Of a stretch of 64,000 bases of DNA, positions 55,101 through 64,000 are shown in pieces. The DNA is taken from the NCBI RefSeq assembly GCF_029784155.1, contig NC_073693.1:226687094-226751093 (forward strand). Direction: 5' to 3'. The DNA is from Uranotaenia lowii (taxonomy: Eukaryota; Arthropoda; Insecta; Diptera; Culicidae). Below the pieces are notes generated by a model. The model did not search any database, was not told where the DNA came from, and saw only the letters and a list, made by a program, of their open reading frames with translations. The position numbers were made by a program, and so were the translations under genes. Each line of letters starts with the position of its first letter. Position 1 is the first letter of the stretch.

Positions 55101-56930
55101 ACAGGACGTGAGCTTCTGTGTTTAGCATCCTGGTCACGATCGAAAGTAATTAGTTATGACTGCTGATCATAAATACTGCAAAATTAAATTTCAAAGAAAT
55201 AATGATAGCCTCCGTTTATAGTATTATATCGTTCTGCAATGGTATAAGGCTATGATCATTTAGTATCCGGGCAGTTACAAACGATTGCATTTTAAAAACT
55301 ATTCATTTGATCGAAAAACTTTCTATGGAGGAAATGAAGGTGTTAATATGATATTTAATATAAAAATATAAAAAAATATATTTATCAATGATTTCAAGAA
55401 ATACTCTAACTTTTTCATAAAATCTCTTTTTTATCTTTGCACACTTTTTTCAGTCATGTATTGATCCATTATTTTTTACCACAGAATCAAAACCTTTGCA
55501 AAATCATGATATTTTACACAAACTCACCTGGAAAAAGCAATTGGAATCTGGTTGGAACCTTTTCATTAGTAGGCATCTCGAAGAATTTGATCTCTTAAAT
55601 CCGGTTTTAACATAAATTTCTTCGTCTATCAGGACACATCGGTCACATTGCGTAAAAACCGGTTGCACATGTTGCACTCTAAGGAACTGTTCACTATTAG
55701 TTATTTACTAGGTGTCTACTAGTTCGAAAACACGTTTTGACTGAAGGAAGTGGATTAATTGCATTATTTAAGGCGCCTGCACTAAGTTATTCCCAATAAT
55801 CATAGACTTTTTACCATATTTAAGATCAAGGGTTCCATTCCAATGCTTGATTTGAACTTCGTGTGGATTCTAGAGTGGCTCCTTATACTTCTTAACGATT
55901 CGGTCCAAAAAAGAATCAGAAAAAAATCAACAGTTTATGAGTTTTCAAGTCAAAAATGAAGAGTTTCTGAGGCGCAAAATGCGCAAAAGGCGCAAATAGG
56001 CCGAATAGGCCGAATATCTACTACAGACTTGTAAAGTTTTCAAATAATTTTGAATGTTTTATCTAATATCCAATATAATGTTGTAAAAGCTACACAATCA
56101 TTAAAAACTTATGGTTTCATCGAACCATCTATGATGTATCCGCGTATTTTTCACTGTAGATCGTTCAGGAGAATGCTGAACGGTATCGTTTTATACTTTG
56201 ATTATAGTTTATTTCAGAATTTCTGGATATATGTAGGCTTGCCCAAAAATCCAGTGAAGAATCCAGATAAGTTAAATCTGGCCGGGATGTTCAGATATTG
56301 TTAACAACTTCCTGAGTTTTGCTCGGGTTATTCAGATTATTTGAAGAAGGTAATAAAAAACTTAAATTCCTCTTTAAAGATTTTTAGATTTTGTGTTCAA
56401 TAACGATTTTTCAAAACATTTAAAATATACATAAATTTTGAATTTTTTTATAATGTTTTTTTTTTCAAAAATTGTCTTGAATACCTGATCATGTGGATAC
56501 GTGTGGTTGTAAGTATGGTATGCCTAAGGTTAAAGATCATTTATCTTTTCAACAACTATTTTGAAGAAACCTTGCTAAAATTCGACCTTCATCTAATGCA
56601 ATATCAGAGAAGCAATTTCAAATTTTTTTTCACCTGTTTCGACATGTTTTATCCCAGATTTCATAGGAACGCAAGTTTTTTGGTGATAAACGCCCTATAA
56701 GCGACTAGTCATCTGATGTCTTTTTAGTTGTTGGTGACATTTAAAAAATCAGGAAGACCCCTACTGAGGGTAAAAGTTTAAGGCTAAAAACCCTCTTTAA
56801 ATAAACGTAGAACATCAACAATGACCCCAATTTAAAAAATATCTGGTAATATATCATCCGATAATATCATCTGGTTGAGAATAATCGACTAAAAACATGA
56901 GTGGCATTAATATGGATGGAGAGGGTGGAC
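55101..56930. other. Unassigned AT-rich DNA
   Basis: No gene or element could be supported. Confidence 0.35.
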
Positions 56931-57095
56931 TGTATCACGGTGGATGGCATGAAGAACAACCACTGGTTGCCCGCTCCCCTTGTGGGATTGGGCCTCACTT
57001 GACAACCCCTGTGGTTGCCAAACCAGTGGAGGCAGGTCGGTTGACAGGCTGCCTGGAATGCCAAAACTAATCGGTGGTTGCCACAGTAAACAAAC

Positions 57096-57127
57096 TCTTT
57101 CGTAGTGGCTCTGAAAAGAGCCCTTTG
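57096..57127 (-). promoter_or_regulatory. Histone-type 3' stem-loop with downstream purine element
   Basis: On the minus strand CCAAAG precedes GGCTCTTTTCAGAGCC (57122-57107), a 6-bp stem with a TTTC loop identical to the metazoan replication-dependent histone mRNA 3' hairpin. ACTAC then GAAAGAG follows, resembling the histone downstream element that pairs with U7 snRNA. No histone coding end is found just upstream, where a BEL LTR begins instead. This may be a histone 3' UTR fragment next to the LTR. Confidence 0.55.
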
Positions 57128-57131
57128 GGGT

Positions 57132-57577
57132 GTGGCAACCGAGAACCGGAAGCAAGGAACTGGAGCAGCGAGCACGAAGAAAACACTTTCACTTAGCACT
57201 TCATATCGTTATATTTCTCTGTTCACTTTTCTCTATATTCGTTTATTCACACACTAGAACTTTCTCGAATGCTCGACTGGATGAGCGAACACCGTTTCGC
57301 TCTCGCGATGCTATCGGCTCCGTCCGAGCACGACGACGATGGTGCGAGCAGCTATTTTTCTTAGCTGCTTTTCTCTCTGGATGGTTCTCTCTCGCTGCTC
57401 TCTCGGGATGCTCTCGTGTTGGCGGTTGAAAATTAACTAAACTTGCGCGACCGACGGGACCGCGCTTTTTATAATCTCGGCTCCTCGCGCGCTGCTCGCT
57501 GATTGGCTGATGTTGTTTCTCCCCGCTCTCTTTCTTCGCGTCGCGTCCTTACTTCAGACCGCTCTGCGGACTGAACA
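57132..57577 (-). repeat. BEL/Pao LTR at the 3' side of the element (minus strand)
   Basis: On the minus strand it begins TGTTCAGTCCGCAGAGCGG at 57577, directly after the purine tract GGCGGGGAGGA. It contains a TATAAAA box (~57470), AATAAA-like signals and GAGAGCGAAACGGT. Its far end is uncertain; CCACA near 57132, just before the histone-like sequence, is the likely limit. It resembles the right-hand LTR (63587-63812) only in parts. Confidence 0.6.
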
Positions 57578-57706
57578 TCCTCCCCGCCAGAAAGTTCGCT
57601 CCCTTTGACATGTTGATCGAGGTTGTCTAGTATTGGTAATGGTGCTAATTTGTGAATGGGCCTCTTATAGGTTCCAGATTTAGGTTTAACGTCCACAACT
57701 CTTGCC
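57469..57706 (-). pseudogene. BEL/Pao integrase C-terminal tail
   Basis: On the minus strand the frame reads ARVVDVKPKSGTYKRPIHKL and APLPILD, the conserved end of BEL/Pao integrases, then runs on into the LTR and stops at 57469. It is the continuation of the frame interrupted by the LINE at 57714-61073: the part before the LINE ends in the GRVV..YPGVDG motif at ~61074-61100. It is not an independent gene. Confidence 0.8.
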
Positions 57707-57793
57707 AAGCCGTAAACGTAAAAGAACTTAATTCTAATTTAATTTAATTTATTATATTTCAAATTCCCTCAGTATTATTGTAATTAATTTAAA

Positions 57794-60670
57794 ATGGAAC
57801 TAGCAAAAAATCTATGCCATTTAACTGTCGAAGATTTTAATTCTTCCCATTATATAAATGAACATAAAAATTTGTGTATTTTTCAATGGAATATTTGTAG
57901 TATGAATGACCTTGAAAAATTTGATAGCATACTGCAAACTATTGAATATATTAATGTATGTATTGATGTAATTGTTATAAGTGAAACTTGGTTGAAGCAA
58001 GAACATTGTTCGTTGTATAATATACCTGGATATAATTCATTTTTTTCATGTAGAGAACAGTCTTATGGAGGTCTAGCAGTTTACGTTAAAAATAATTTAA
58101 ATTGTAGAATAACTAAGAATATAAGCCTTGAAGGTTTTCATCACATTGGGATAGAAATCAAAATAAAAGAACAAACTTTCGATGTACATGGTATTTACAG
58201 ACCGCCCTCGTTTCCTGTAAATAGTTTCTTTATAACTCTCGAAAATATTTTGTCATCTGTTCCTCATAACCATTCCTTTTTCTTAGTTGGCGATATCAAT
58301 ATTCCTGTCAACTTAACAAACAATAATAATGTGAAACAATACATGTCACTGTTAGAGTCTTACAGTTTTGTATGTTCGAACACTTTCTACACAAGACCAA
58401 AAAGTAAAAACTTGCTGGATCATGTCGTTTGTAAAATCAATGATTTGTCTTCAATAAGAAATGTTACAATAAATAACAATGTAAGTGATCACTCTCAAAT
58501 AATAACAACCCTTAAACTGCCAATCAATAAGTCTAAAATTGTTTTAGACAAAAATATCATTGACCACTCAAAATTGAATCGCCTTTTCTCTGATTACCTT
58601 AAGAGTATAGAACTTGTTGAAAATGCCGAAAATTGCATACTAGAAATTACTTCTGTTTACAATAGATTGTTATCGGAATGTACAAAAAAAGTAACCCGAG
58701 AAATGAAGTTAAAAGGAAGACCTTGTCCTTGGATGTCCTTTGATTTATGTTCTTTAATCAAAATTAAAAATAACTATCTAAAACGATTAAAAAAGCATCC
58801 CAATGATTGCCATTTGAAAGACATGGTTAAACATATTTCTAAAAAAGTGGAACTGTGCAAAAAAAAGAGCAAGTTAACTTATTATGAAAATATGCTCAAT
58901 AACACGACCAATTCGAAAGTATGGAAAAATATTAATACAATATTAGGGAAAAGTAAGAACAACACTCAAATAAAACTCAATGTTGAAAATGTGTTGCTGG
59001 AAACAAACAACGAAGTATGCGAAGCGTTCAATCAACACTTTTCGAATATCGGTAATGTTCTTGCTAAGGACATTCCTATAGAACCAGGTTCGGACCCGCT
59101 GTCCTCCACAAATCGTGTTCAAAACTCTATTTTCTTCCACCCGGCAACTCCAAACGAAGTGATTGTAATAATCAACTCACTCAAAAACAAAAAATGCAGT
59201 GGTCATGATAATATTTCAGCTTCTCTTCTTAAAGATAATTGTGATGATTTTGCTAGGATCCTTTGCCAATGTTTTAACAAAATAATAGATACAGGACGGT
59301 ATCCTGATACCTTAAAAGTAGCCAGAGTAGTACCTATTTTCAAATCAGGAGACAGCTTCGATGTTAATAACTATCGCCCAATTTCCACATTAAGTGTGTT
59401 TAATAAGGTTTTCGAGAAAATGCTGATCAACAGAATAAACAAATTTTTAAACGAAAATGACATAATATACAATCTACAATATGGATTCAGAGCAGGCTCT
59501 AGCACATTAATAGCTACGTGTGAACTAGTGGATACAATTATTGGGAACATCGACTCTAAAAATTTGGTAGGAGCTTTGTTTTTAGACCTAAAGAAAGCGT
59601 TTGATACACTAAATCACGACATCCTGTTGCGCAAACTAGACTCCTATGGGATACGCGGAATCGCGAATGATGTAATTCGCAGCTACCTAACAGGTAGGAA
59701 ACAATATGTTTCCATTGATAAAACATATAGTTCGTTACAAAACATAGATACGGGAGTTCCCCAAGGGAGTAATATTGGACCATTGCTGTTTCTACTTTAT
59801 GTAAACGACATCCAAAAACTTCCTCTACATGGCGTTCCGAGGCTTTTTGCTGACGACACAGCACTTTTTTATCCAGGAAAATGTCCAAGAAACATTGTCA
59901 AACAAATCGAAGACGATCTTAGGGTCCTTTTGAAGTATTTCAATGCGAATCTCCTCACCTTAAACTTTCCAAAGACTAAATATATGATTTTACATTCCTC
60001 TCGTAAAATCGTACCTTTTCACGATGATCCACTAGTCGATAGATATGTAATCGAAAAAGTCTCAAATTTCAAATACCTTGGACTTTTGATAGATGAAACC
60101 TTATCTTGGAAAAACCATATTACGTATTTAGAAAGTAAGGTCTCATCACTTTGCGGAATCCTCTGGAGAATCAAACAATTTGTACCGAGTCACATTCTAT
60201 TAAGATTTTACTACGCCTTCATTCATTCTATATTTAATTATCTTATTTCTTTATGGGGACGAGCATCGATTTCTCTACTTGCACGCCTTCAAACATTGCA
60301 AAATCGTTGCTTGAAAATCATTTTTGGTCTTCCTTTACTATTTTCAACAAACCAGCTTTATTCTAATTTATCGCATAATATTCTACCACTAAATAAAATG
60401 TGTGATCTGCAAACCCTATTATTTGTTTTTGATAGTTTACATTCAGAAACGAATAGAAATATTAGCTTTACCATCGGAGAACGATTGCATAACACTCGTC
60501 AATCACGTCACCTTCAACGCAGTATTTCAACAACAACTCTAGGTCAATGTAGAATATCGTTTATTGGACCTACTAAATACAATACATTGCCAAACCACAT
60601 AAAAATTATAAACAATCGACTTGCCTTCAAATCCAAATTAATACTCTATCTCAAAGAAACTCAAGTTTGA
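57794..60670 (+). CDS. LINE ORF2-type protein: endonuclease and reverse transcriptase
   Basis: The 958-codon frame is intact. An APE-type endonuclease fills residues ~28-250: IFQWNICSM, VISETWL, GGLAVYV, GIYRPP, LVGDINIP and SDHSQI. The RT occupies ~470-740: KKCSGHDNISA, VARVVPIFKSGD, NNYRPISTLS, QYGFRAGSST, LDLKKAFDTLNHDIL, GVPQGSNIGPLLF and the catalytic LFADDTALF. A C-terminal region with LQTLQNRCLKIIFGLP follows. No RNase H domain. This layout fits the CR1/L2 group within the Jockey superfamily; I could not settle the clade. The start at 57794 gives a complete endonuclease. It nicks target DNA and copies element RNA there. Its very low GC third positions contrast with the BEL frame around it. 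Confidence 0.93.
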   Translation: MELAKNLCHLTVEDFNSSHYINEHKNLCIFQWNICSMNDLEKFDSILQTIEYINVCIDVIVISETWLKQEHCSLYNIPGYNSFFSCREQSYGGLAVYVKNNLNCRITKNISLEGFHHIGIEIKIKEQTFDVHGIYRPPSFPVNSFFITLENILSSVPHNHSFFLVGDINIPVNLTNNNNVKQYMSLLESYSFVCSNTFYTRPKSKNLLDHVVCKINDLSSIRNVTINNNVSDHSQIITTLKLPINKSKIVLDKNIIDHSKLNRLFSDYLKSIELVENAENCILEITSVYNRLLSECTKKVTREMKLKGRPCPWMSFDLCSLIKIKNNYLKRLKKHPNDCHLKDMVKHISKKVELCKKKSKLTYYENMLNNTTNSKVWKNINTILGKSKNNTQIKLNVENVLLETNNEVCEAFNQHFSNIGNVLAKDIPIEPGSDPLSSTNRVQNSIFFHPATPNEVIVIINSLKNKKCSGHDNISASLLKDNCDDFARILCQCFNKIIDTGRYPDTLKVARVVPIFKSGDSFDVNNYRPISTLSVFNKVFEKMLINRINKFLNENDIIYNLQYGFRAGSSTLIATCELVDTIIGNIDSKNLVGALFLDLKKAFDTLNHDILLRKLDSYGIRGIANDVIRSYLTGRKQYVSIDKTYSSLQNIDTGVPQGSNIGPLLFLLYVNDIQKLPLHGVPRLFADDTALFYPGKCPRNIVKQIEDDLRVLLKYFNANLLTLNFPKTKYMILHSSRKIVPFHDDPLVDRYVIEKVSNFKYLGLLIDETLSWKNHITYLESKVSSLCGILWRIKQFVPSHILLRFYYAFIHSIFNYLISLWGRASISLLARLQTLQNRCLKIIFGLPLLFSTNQLYSNLSHNILPLNKMCDLQTLLFVFDSLHSETNRNISFTIGERLHNTRQSRHLQRSISTTTLGQCRISFIGPTKYNTLPNHIKIINNRLAFKSKLILYLKETQV

Positions 60671-60916
60671 TAACCATCAACCATCATATTAGTTTTTGTT
60701 ATTTTTAATTTTTTTTTGTTTTTACCTTTATCTATTTTTAAGACAGCCTTAGTTTAATTTAGTATAACCTTTTTTTTAACTTTTTTAATCTAGTAAATTT
60801 TTGTTTTGTTGTGAATCTCTTAAAAGGATATTTCATCCACTGAGATTCACATGTAACGTTATTATCGTATTTATTCTCGTCCATTCTCTCGCAACTAGTT
60901 TTAAAAAAAATCATTG

Positions 60917-60983
60917 GTTCCCAGCATGAGTAGAGTTTTGTTCGCGTTTGTTATTGTTTTTGTGCTGTCGACATGCTGGGAAC
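60917..60983 (+). other. Hairpin in the LINE 3' UTR
   Basis: GTTCCCAGCATG (60917-60928) and CATGCTGGGAAC (60972-60983) are exact inverted copies separated by 43 bases. Its position near the 3' end would suit recognition of the RNA by the RT, as known for some LINEs; that role is inferred. Confidence 0.5.
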
Positions 60984-61073
60984 AGAAGCGTCCATTTCCA
61001 GGGAACTCAAATGAGTTTTTTGGTGTGGGGGAGTGTGGCGGGCAACTTAAAGGTATTAAAAAAAAAAAAAAAA

Positions 61074-63346
61074 AAGCCGTCTACTCCAGGGTACACTGTC
61101 ACAACCCGACCTAACTTCCATTGCTTTTTCGACCGCCTGCTCCGAAAATGCTCTCGAAGTTGTTGAACATGCTTCCAGTGTGGCAAACGATTAGTTGGAA
61201 TTTTCTGGTACGAATGCTCTGGTACTGCACAAAGGGGACGATCTATCATGATCGGTGCAGGAGTGAGGGCTTCGTAATCATTAAGATTGTTGTATTCTTG
61301 GATTTCTGAACGAGGGATGGCTAGGAAATGTCGCTCACACTCATCAACTTTGGTAGACAGAACTTCCTCAGGGGTTATGCTCTCAACTTCCCAATACCTT
61401 TGATCTAGCTTGTCGACAGGATCTGTATTCACGGCAAAAGAACGCAAAACTGCTCCAGTATAAATGCTCTCACAAAAATTTCCTCCTACCAGCCACCCAA
61501 ATTGAGAATTTTGCAACGTAGGAAGATTGTCGGACAACTTTAAGTAACCTGGTTTTATTATTTCATAAAAATGCTCCATCCCAATAAGCATGTCGATCGT
61601 GTTTATTTTGAAAAAGGAGGGATCTGCGAGTTGAATGCCTAAAGGTATTTCCCAAGACCCAATATCAGTTGTAGACGAAGGAAGTAGGCCAGTAATTTTA
61701 GGCGACAGAAGGCAGGACAGCGACAACGTAAAGTTATTGCATCTGGAGTAGACTTGGACGGTACCCATTTTCTTGATTGTGGACTTAGCACTACCAATAC
61801 CAGTAACAGAAACACTCACCTCGTTTGTTGGGATCCTCAGAGCGGCGGCCAATGACTGCGTGATGAAACTCGCTTGTGATCCGCAGTCTAAAAGCACCCT
61901 GCACGGATGCGGCTGCTGATCCTTATCCATTACGTTGACCAGTGCGGTGAACAGGAACACTTGATGCGTCGACTTCGTTGGTACGTGGGAATGGGCGGCA
62001 TTTGGGGACGCACCGTTAGTCGATGGCCTGCTTGCTGAAACCGGAACCTGGACCTCTGATGTTCGCGTCGACACAGCGAACGATGGATGTCTCATTTCCT
62101 CCTGGTGCAACAATGAGTGATGTCTCCTTTGGCATTGAAAACAGGTCTTAGGAGAAGAACAAACACCCACTCGATGTCTACGGCTGAGGCAGTTGAAGCA
62201 GAGATTCTTCTCCTTCACCTTGCTTATCCTTTGGCTGACCGACATTTCGTTGAACTGGGGACACTCGAAGTTAAGGTGACCTTCGCTGCAGAAGTCACAG
62301 TGCGGCTCCTTTCGGGCTTGGGAAGAAACCGTGTTGATTCTCGGATGCCTTGGTGGATTGAACTTGAATTGTTGGCGATACTTGTGTTGACTACTATCGG
62401 TGGACGTTTGGCATCTTTCCAGGACAGACACCCTCTCCTTGAGAAAGCGAATGGTGTCCTCGTACGTTGGCAGCTCACCTTTTCTGATGGTCGACTCCCA
62501 CAGCTTCTTTGTATCGTCATCCAAAGCACGAGACATCAGAAACACTACCATGTACTCAGCTACATCGGCAAAACCATGGCCCAGGAACTTCAGGTTGTCA
62601 ACATGTCCATCGAAAGTCTCCACCAGGGCCCTCAACTCGCTGAACGATTCGTTGCCTAGCTTCTTCACACCTAGCAGGCCTGCCAGATGCCGGTCAACCA
62701 TCCTTCGTTGGTCGGAGTATCGTTCGTCCAAAAGTTGCCAAGCTCGACCGTAATTGCCGTCGGTGATAGTTTTGGCATCTATCAACCCGGCGGCGTCTCC
62801 AACAAGGGCCTTCTCTAGGTGGTACAGCTTGATGCGGTCTGGTTCGTTGGTTCTGTCGACCACATCCCGGAACATAACCTTAAATTTCTCCCATTGTTCA
62901 TACCTCCCGTCGAACGTCGGTATGGCTCTGGGTAGGGAAGGTTGGATGATCATGGGAGGCTGACTGCTGATGGGCTGCGGCTGCGACTGTAGAGCTGGCG
63001 ATAATTTTTCGAGCCAACTCTCGACCACCATGGACACTTCTTCGTAAAGGTCCATAAAGGCGAAGTAAACGTCCTCCTGTTTGTCACGCTCGGCTGGTGA
63101 AGATTGGGCGATGATATCATTGTGATGTTTGTTGAACTCCGCTTTAGAACATTCGATGCTTCGTTGGTAGACTTTAAGCTGGGCTGAGGTTAGTTCAACA
63201 TTTTCCTCTTCGGCTTGTACCAAGATGCCTTGCACTCTCCTGACATTTCGTTGCTCCTTTTCCCGGTTGTACTTCAGTACTTCCAGGTTGTCGTCTTCTC
63301 TGGCTGAATCCGGGCTATTTTTTACCGGAGTTCTTTTTGGTGGCAT
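61074..63346 (-). CDS. BEL/Pao Gag-protease joined to integrase tail (core deleted)
   Basis: The frame starts at 63346 (MPPKRTPVKNSPDS) and stays open to the LINE poly(A). Residues ~143-270 are a DUF1759-type gag domain (IPTFDGRYEQWEKF...). Zinc-knuckle-like motifs lie at ~350-415 (CDFCSEGHLNFEC, CFNCLSRRHRVGVC, CFQCQRRHHSLLH). An aspartic protease with LLDCGSQASF is at ~485 and its downstream FGWLVGG motif at ~617. After ECERHFLA (~670-676) RT, RNase H and the integrase core are missing, and the frame resumes in the integrase tail: NDYEALTPAPIMIDRPL and WKHVQQLREHF. The joint is in frame near 61290-61320. The last ~22 codons to 61007 are antisense LINE sequence. Gag would form particles; no reverse transcription is possible from this copy. 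Confidence 0.88.
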
Positions 63347-63568
63347 TTTGAATCACTTTTTGCTTTTCAATGCACTGATAGTCTTTTTATATTGTTTTTA
63401 TCTCACTTGAATTTTCCACTATTTTTAGTCTTTTAGTTCTTTTCAAAATTTCACTTTTTTTTTGCAATTTCACACTTTTTTTTTTCTTCGTGCTCCGCTA
63501 ACAGCGCCTTGCTTCCCGATTCACTCAGGTGACGGACGTATTCCGTCGGCAGGAACTCGTTCCTTCAT
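63347..63568 (-). other. BEL leader between PBS and gag
   Basis: On the minus strand, A-rich untranslated sequence with AAAAAAAAAGTGTGAAATTGC leads to the gag ATG. No splice or other signal could be fixed. Confidence 0.5.
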
Positions 63569-63584
63569 CCGGCTCGAAGGACCA
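63569..63584 (-). other. BEL/Pao primer-binding region
   Basis: On the minus strand TGGTCCTTCGAGCCGG follows the LTR. This phrase occurs at the LTR/leader border of many BEL/Pao elements. Confidence 0.6.
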
Positions 63585-63586
63585 AC

Positions 63587-63812
63587 TATATACACTACCG
63601 TCCTTCTTGACGGTTTGATAAAGACTGACTCGTAGGCGCATAAAGAATGCGCCCATAAATAGGCTGACGAGCAAGCACACAACCACGTGCTTGCGTCAGA
63701 TGGAATCGTGTAGAACATTCTCGACGCTTTCAGCGAGAGCAACCGTTTCGCTCTCTCGGTGCGTTCCTCTCGCGTCTATTCTCATTTCTCAGTCCGCTTG
63801 TCGGACTGAACA
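63587..63812 (-). repeat. BEL/Pao 5' LTR (minus strand)
   Basis: On the minus strand it begins TGTTCAGTCCGACAAGCGG at 63812 and runs to about 63587, just before the PBS region. A TATTTATGGGCGCATTC motif lies mid-way. A related LTR fragment is at 4385-4720. The exact 3' end is uncertain by a few bases. Confidence 0.7.
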
Positions 63813-64000
63813 TACTCCCCACCTGAAAGTGAGAAGTTGTCCCGGTTGGTGGTTGTCGTCGACCTTTCTGGAACTTGGCGGTCCTCAGGAATGTGCCGCT
63901 ACGTGGTGATTTGTTGTAGGCAGGAATATGGAATCTAACGGGGTTTCGTGGAAGCACCACCTTTTAGGCTTCCTCTGTCGCTGGTGATGCTCTCGAAGAA
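63813..64000 (-). mobile_element. 3' end of an adjoining BEL/Pao interior with polypurine tract
   Basis: On the minus strand CAGGTGGGGAGTA abuts the LTR at 63813, parallel to GGCGGGGAGGA before the left LTR. This makes 63813 onward the 3' interior of a second BEL element sharing this LTR. The coding sequence is not confidently recognised, and the element leaves the window. Confidence 0.5.

Larger units (their letters stand above)
57707..61080 (+). mobile_element. Near-intact CR1/L2-like LINE with 7-bp TSD and poly(A)
   Basis: The element is 57714-61073. AAGCCGT flanks it at 57707-57713 and 61074-61080. It ends in a run of ~18 A. It is inserted in the integrase tail of the BEL element on the opposite strand, and the BEL frame is uninterrupted on either side, so the target was already that sequence. 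Only ~80 bases precede the ATG, so either a leader/ORF1 was lost by 5' truncation or the family has a single ORF. Confidence 0.92.

Noticed and set aside
62117..62659. 180-codon plus-strand frame
   Set aside because: Antisense shadow of the BEL gag-protease frame.

Overview
The window reads as an AT-rich insect (dipteran, most likely mosquito) intergenic or intronic segment built almost entirely from layered transposable elements. The evidence is the mix of families: a BEL/Pao LTR element with a DUF1759-type gag, Ty1/copia and Ty3/gypsy-type LTR elements, an RTE-clade LINE, two CR1/L2-like LINE groups, Penelope-like GIY-YIG remnants, a DD37E mariner, and many hAT-, Mutator-, Harbinger- and piggyBac-like MITEs with target-site duplications (TSDs) that can be read directly. 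I recognise no complete host protein-coding gene. The species cannot be fixed from the sequence.

Layout. 1-2 kb: unassigned DNA. 2-7.9 kb: a decayed copia element (PBS, hairpin repeat array, integrase/RT/RNase H scraps, 3' LTR), split by a 2.9-kb LTR element with matching 227-bp LTRs and a 5-bp TSD. 7.9-12.8 kb: an inverted-repeat element with tRNA-like boxes in its arms, carrying a minisatellite and cut by a 3.2-kb RTE LINE. 14.8-21 kb: a chain of MITEs, including SINE-like sequence inside a MITE inside a hAT element. 21.6-25.2 kb: an RTE fragment and a composite CR1-like insertion. 26.9-34.6 kb: a ~160-bp satellite interrupted by head-to-head Penelope-like copies, themselves invaded by a 1.15-kb inverted minisatellite, an element with a possible spliced 41-codon gene, a hAT MITE and a near-perfect ~780-bp palindrome with a 9-bp TSD. 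34.7-39.4 kb: a Harbinger-like MITE and unassigned DNA. 39.4-48.1 kb: a young LTR pair (210-bp LTRs, TSD cgaag) with no gag-pol between them, instead holding a 57-bp tandem repeat, a 5.2-kb terminal-inverted-repeat unit and what looks like a piece of a multi-exon gene. 48.8-53.8 kb: hAT, Mutator-like and DD37E mariner insertions nested in each other. 56.9-64 kb: a canonical histone 3' stem-loop, then a BEL/Pao element lacking its RT/RNase H/integrase core, split by an intact LINE whose 958-codon ORF is the best-preserved gene here.

How the parts relate. The only plausibly active coding unit is the 57.7-61.1 kb LINE. Nearly everything else depended on machinery from elsewhere. The value of the window is the insertion order, which the TSDs let one reconstruct at several loci, and a few possible captured host sequences: the histone 3' end, the multi-exon gene fragment and the spliced mini-ORF.
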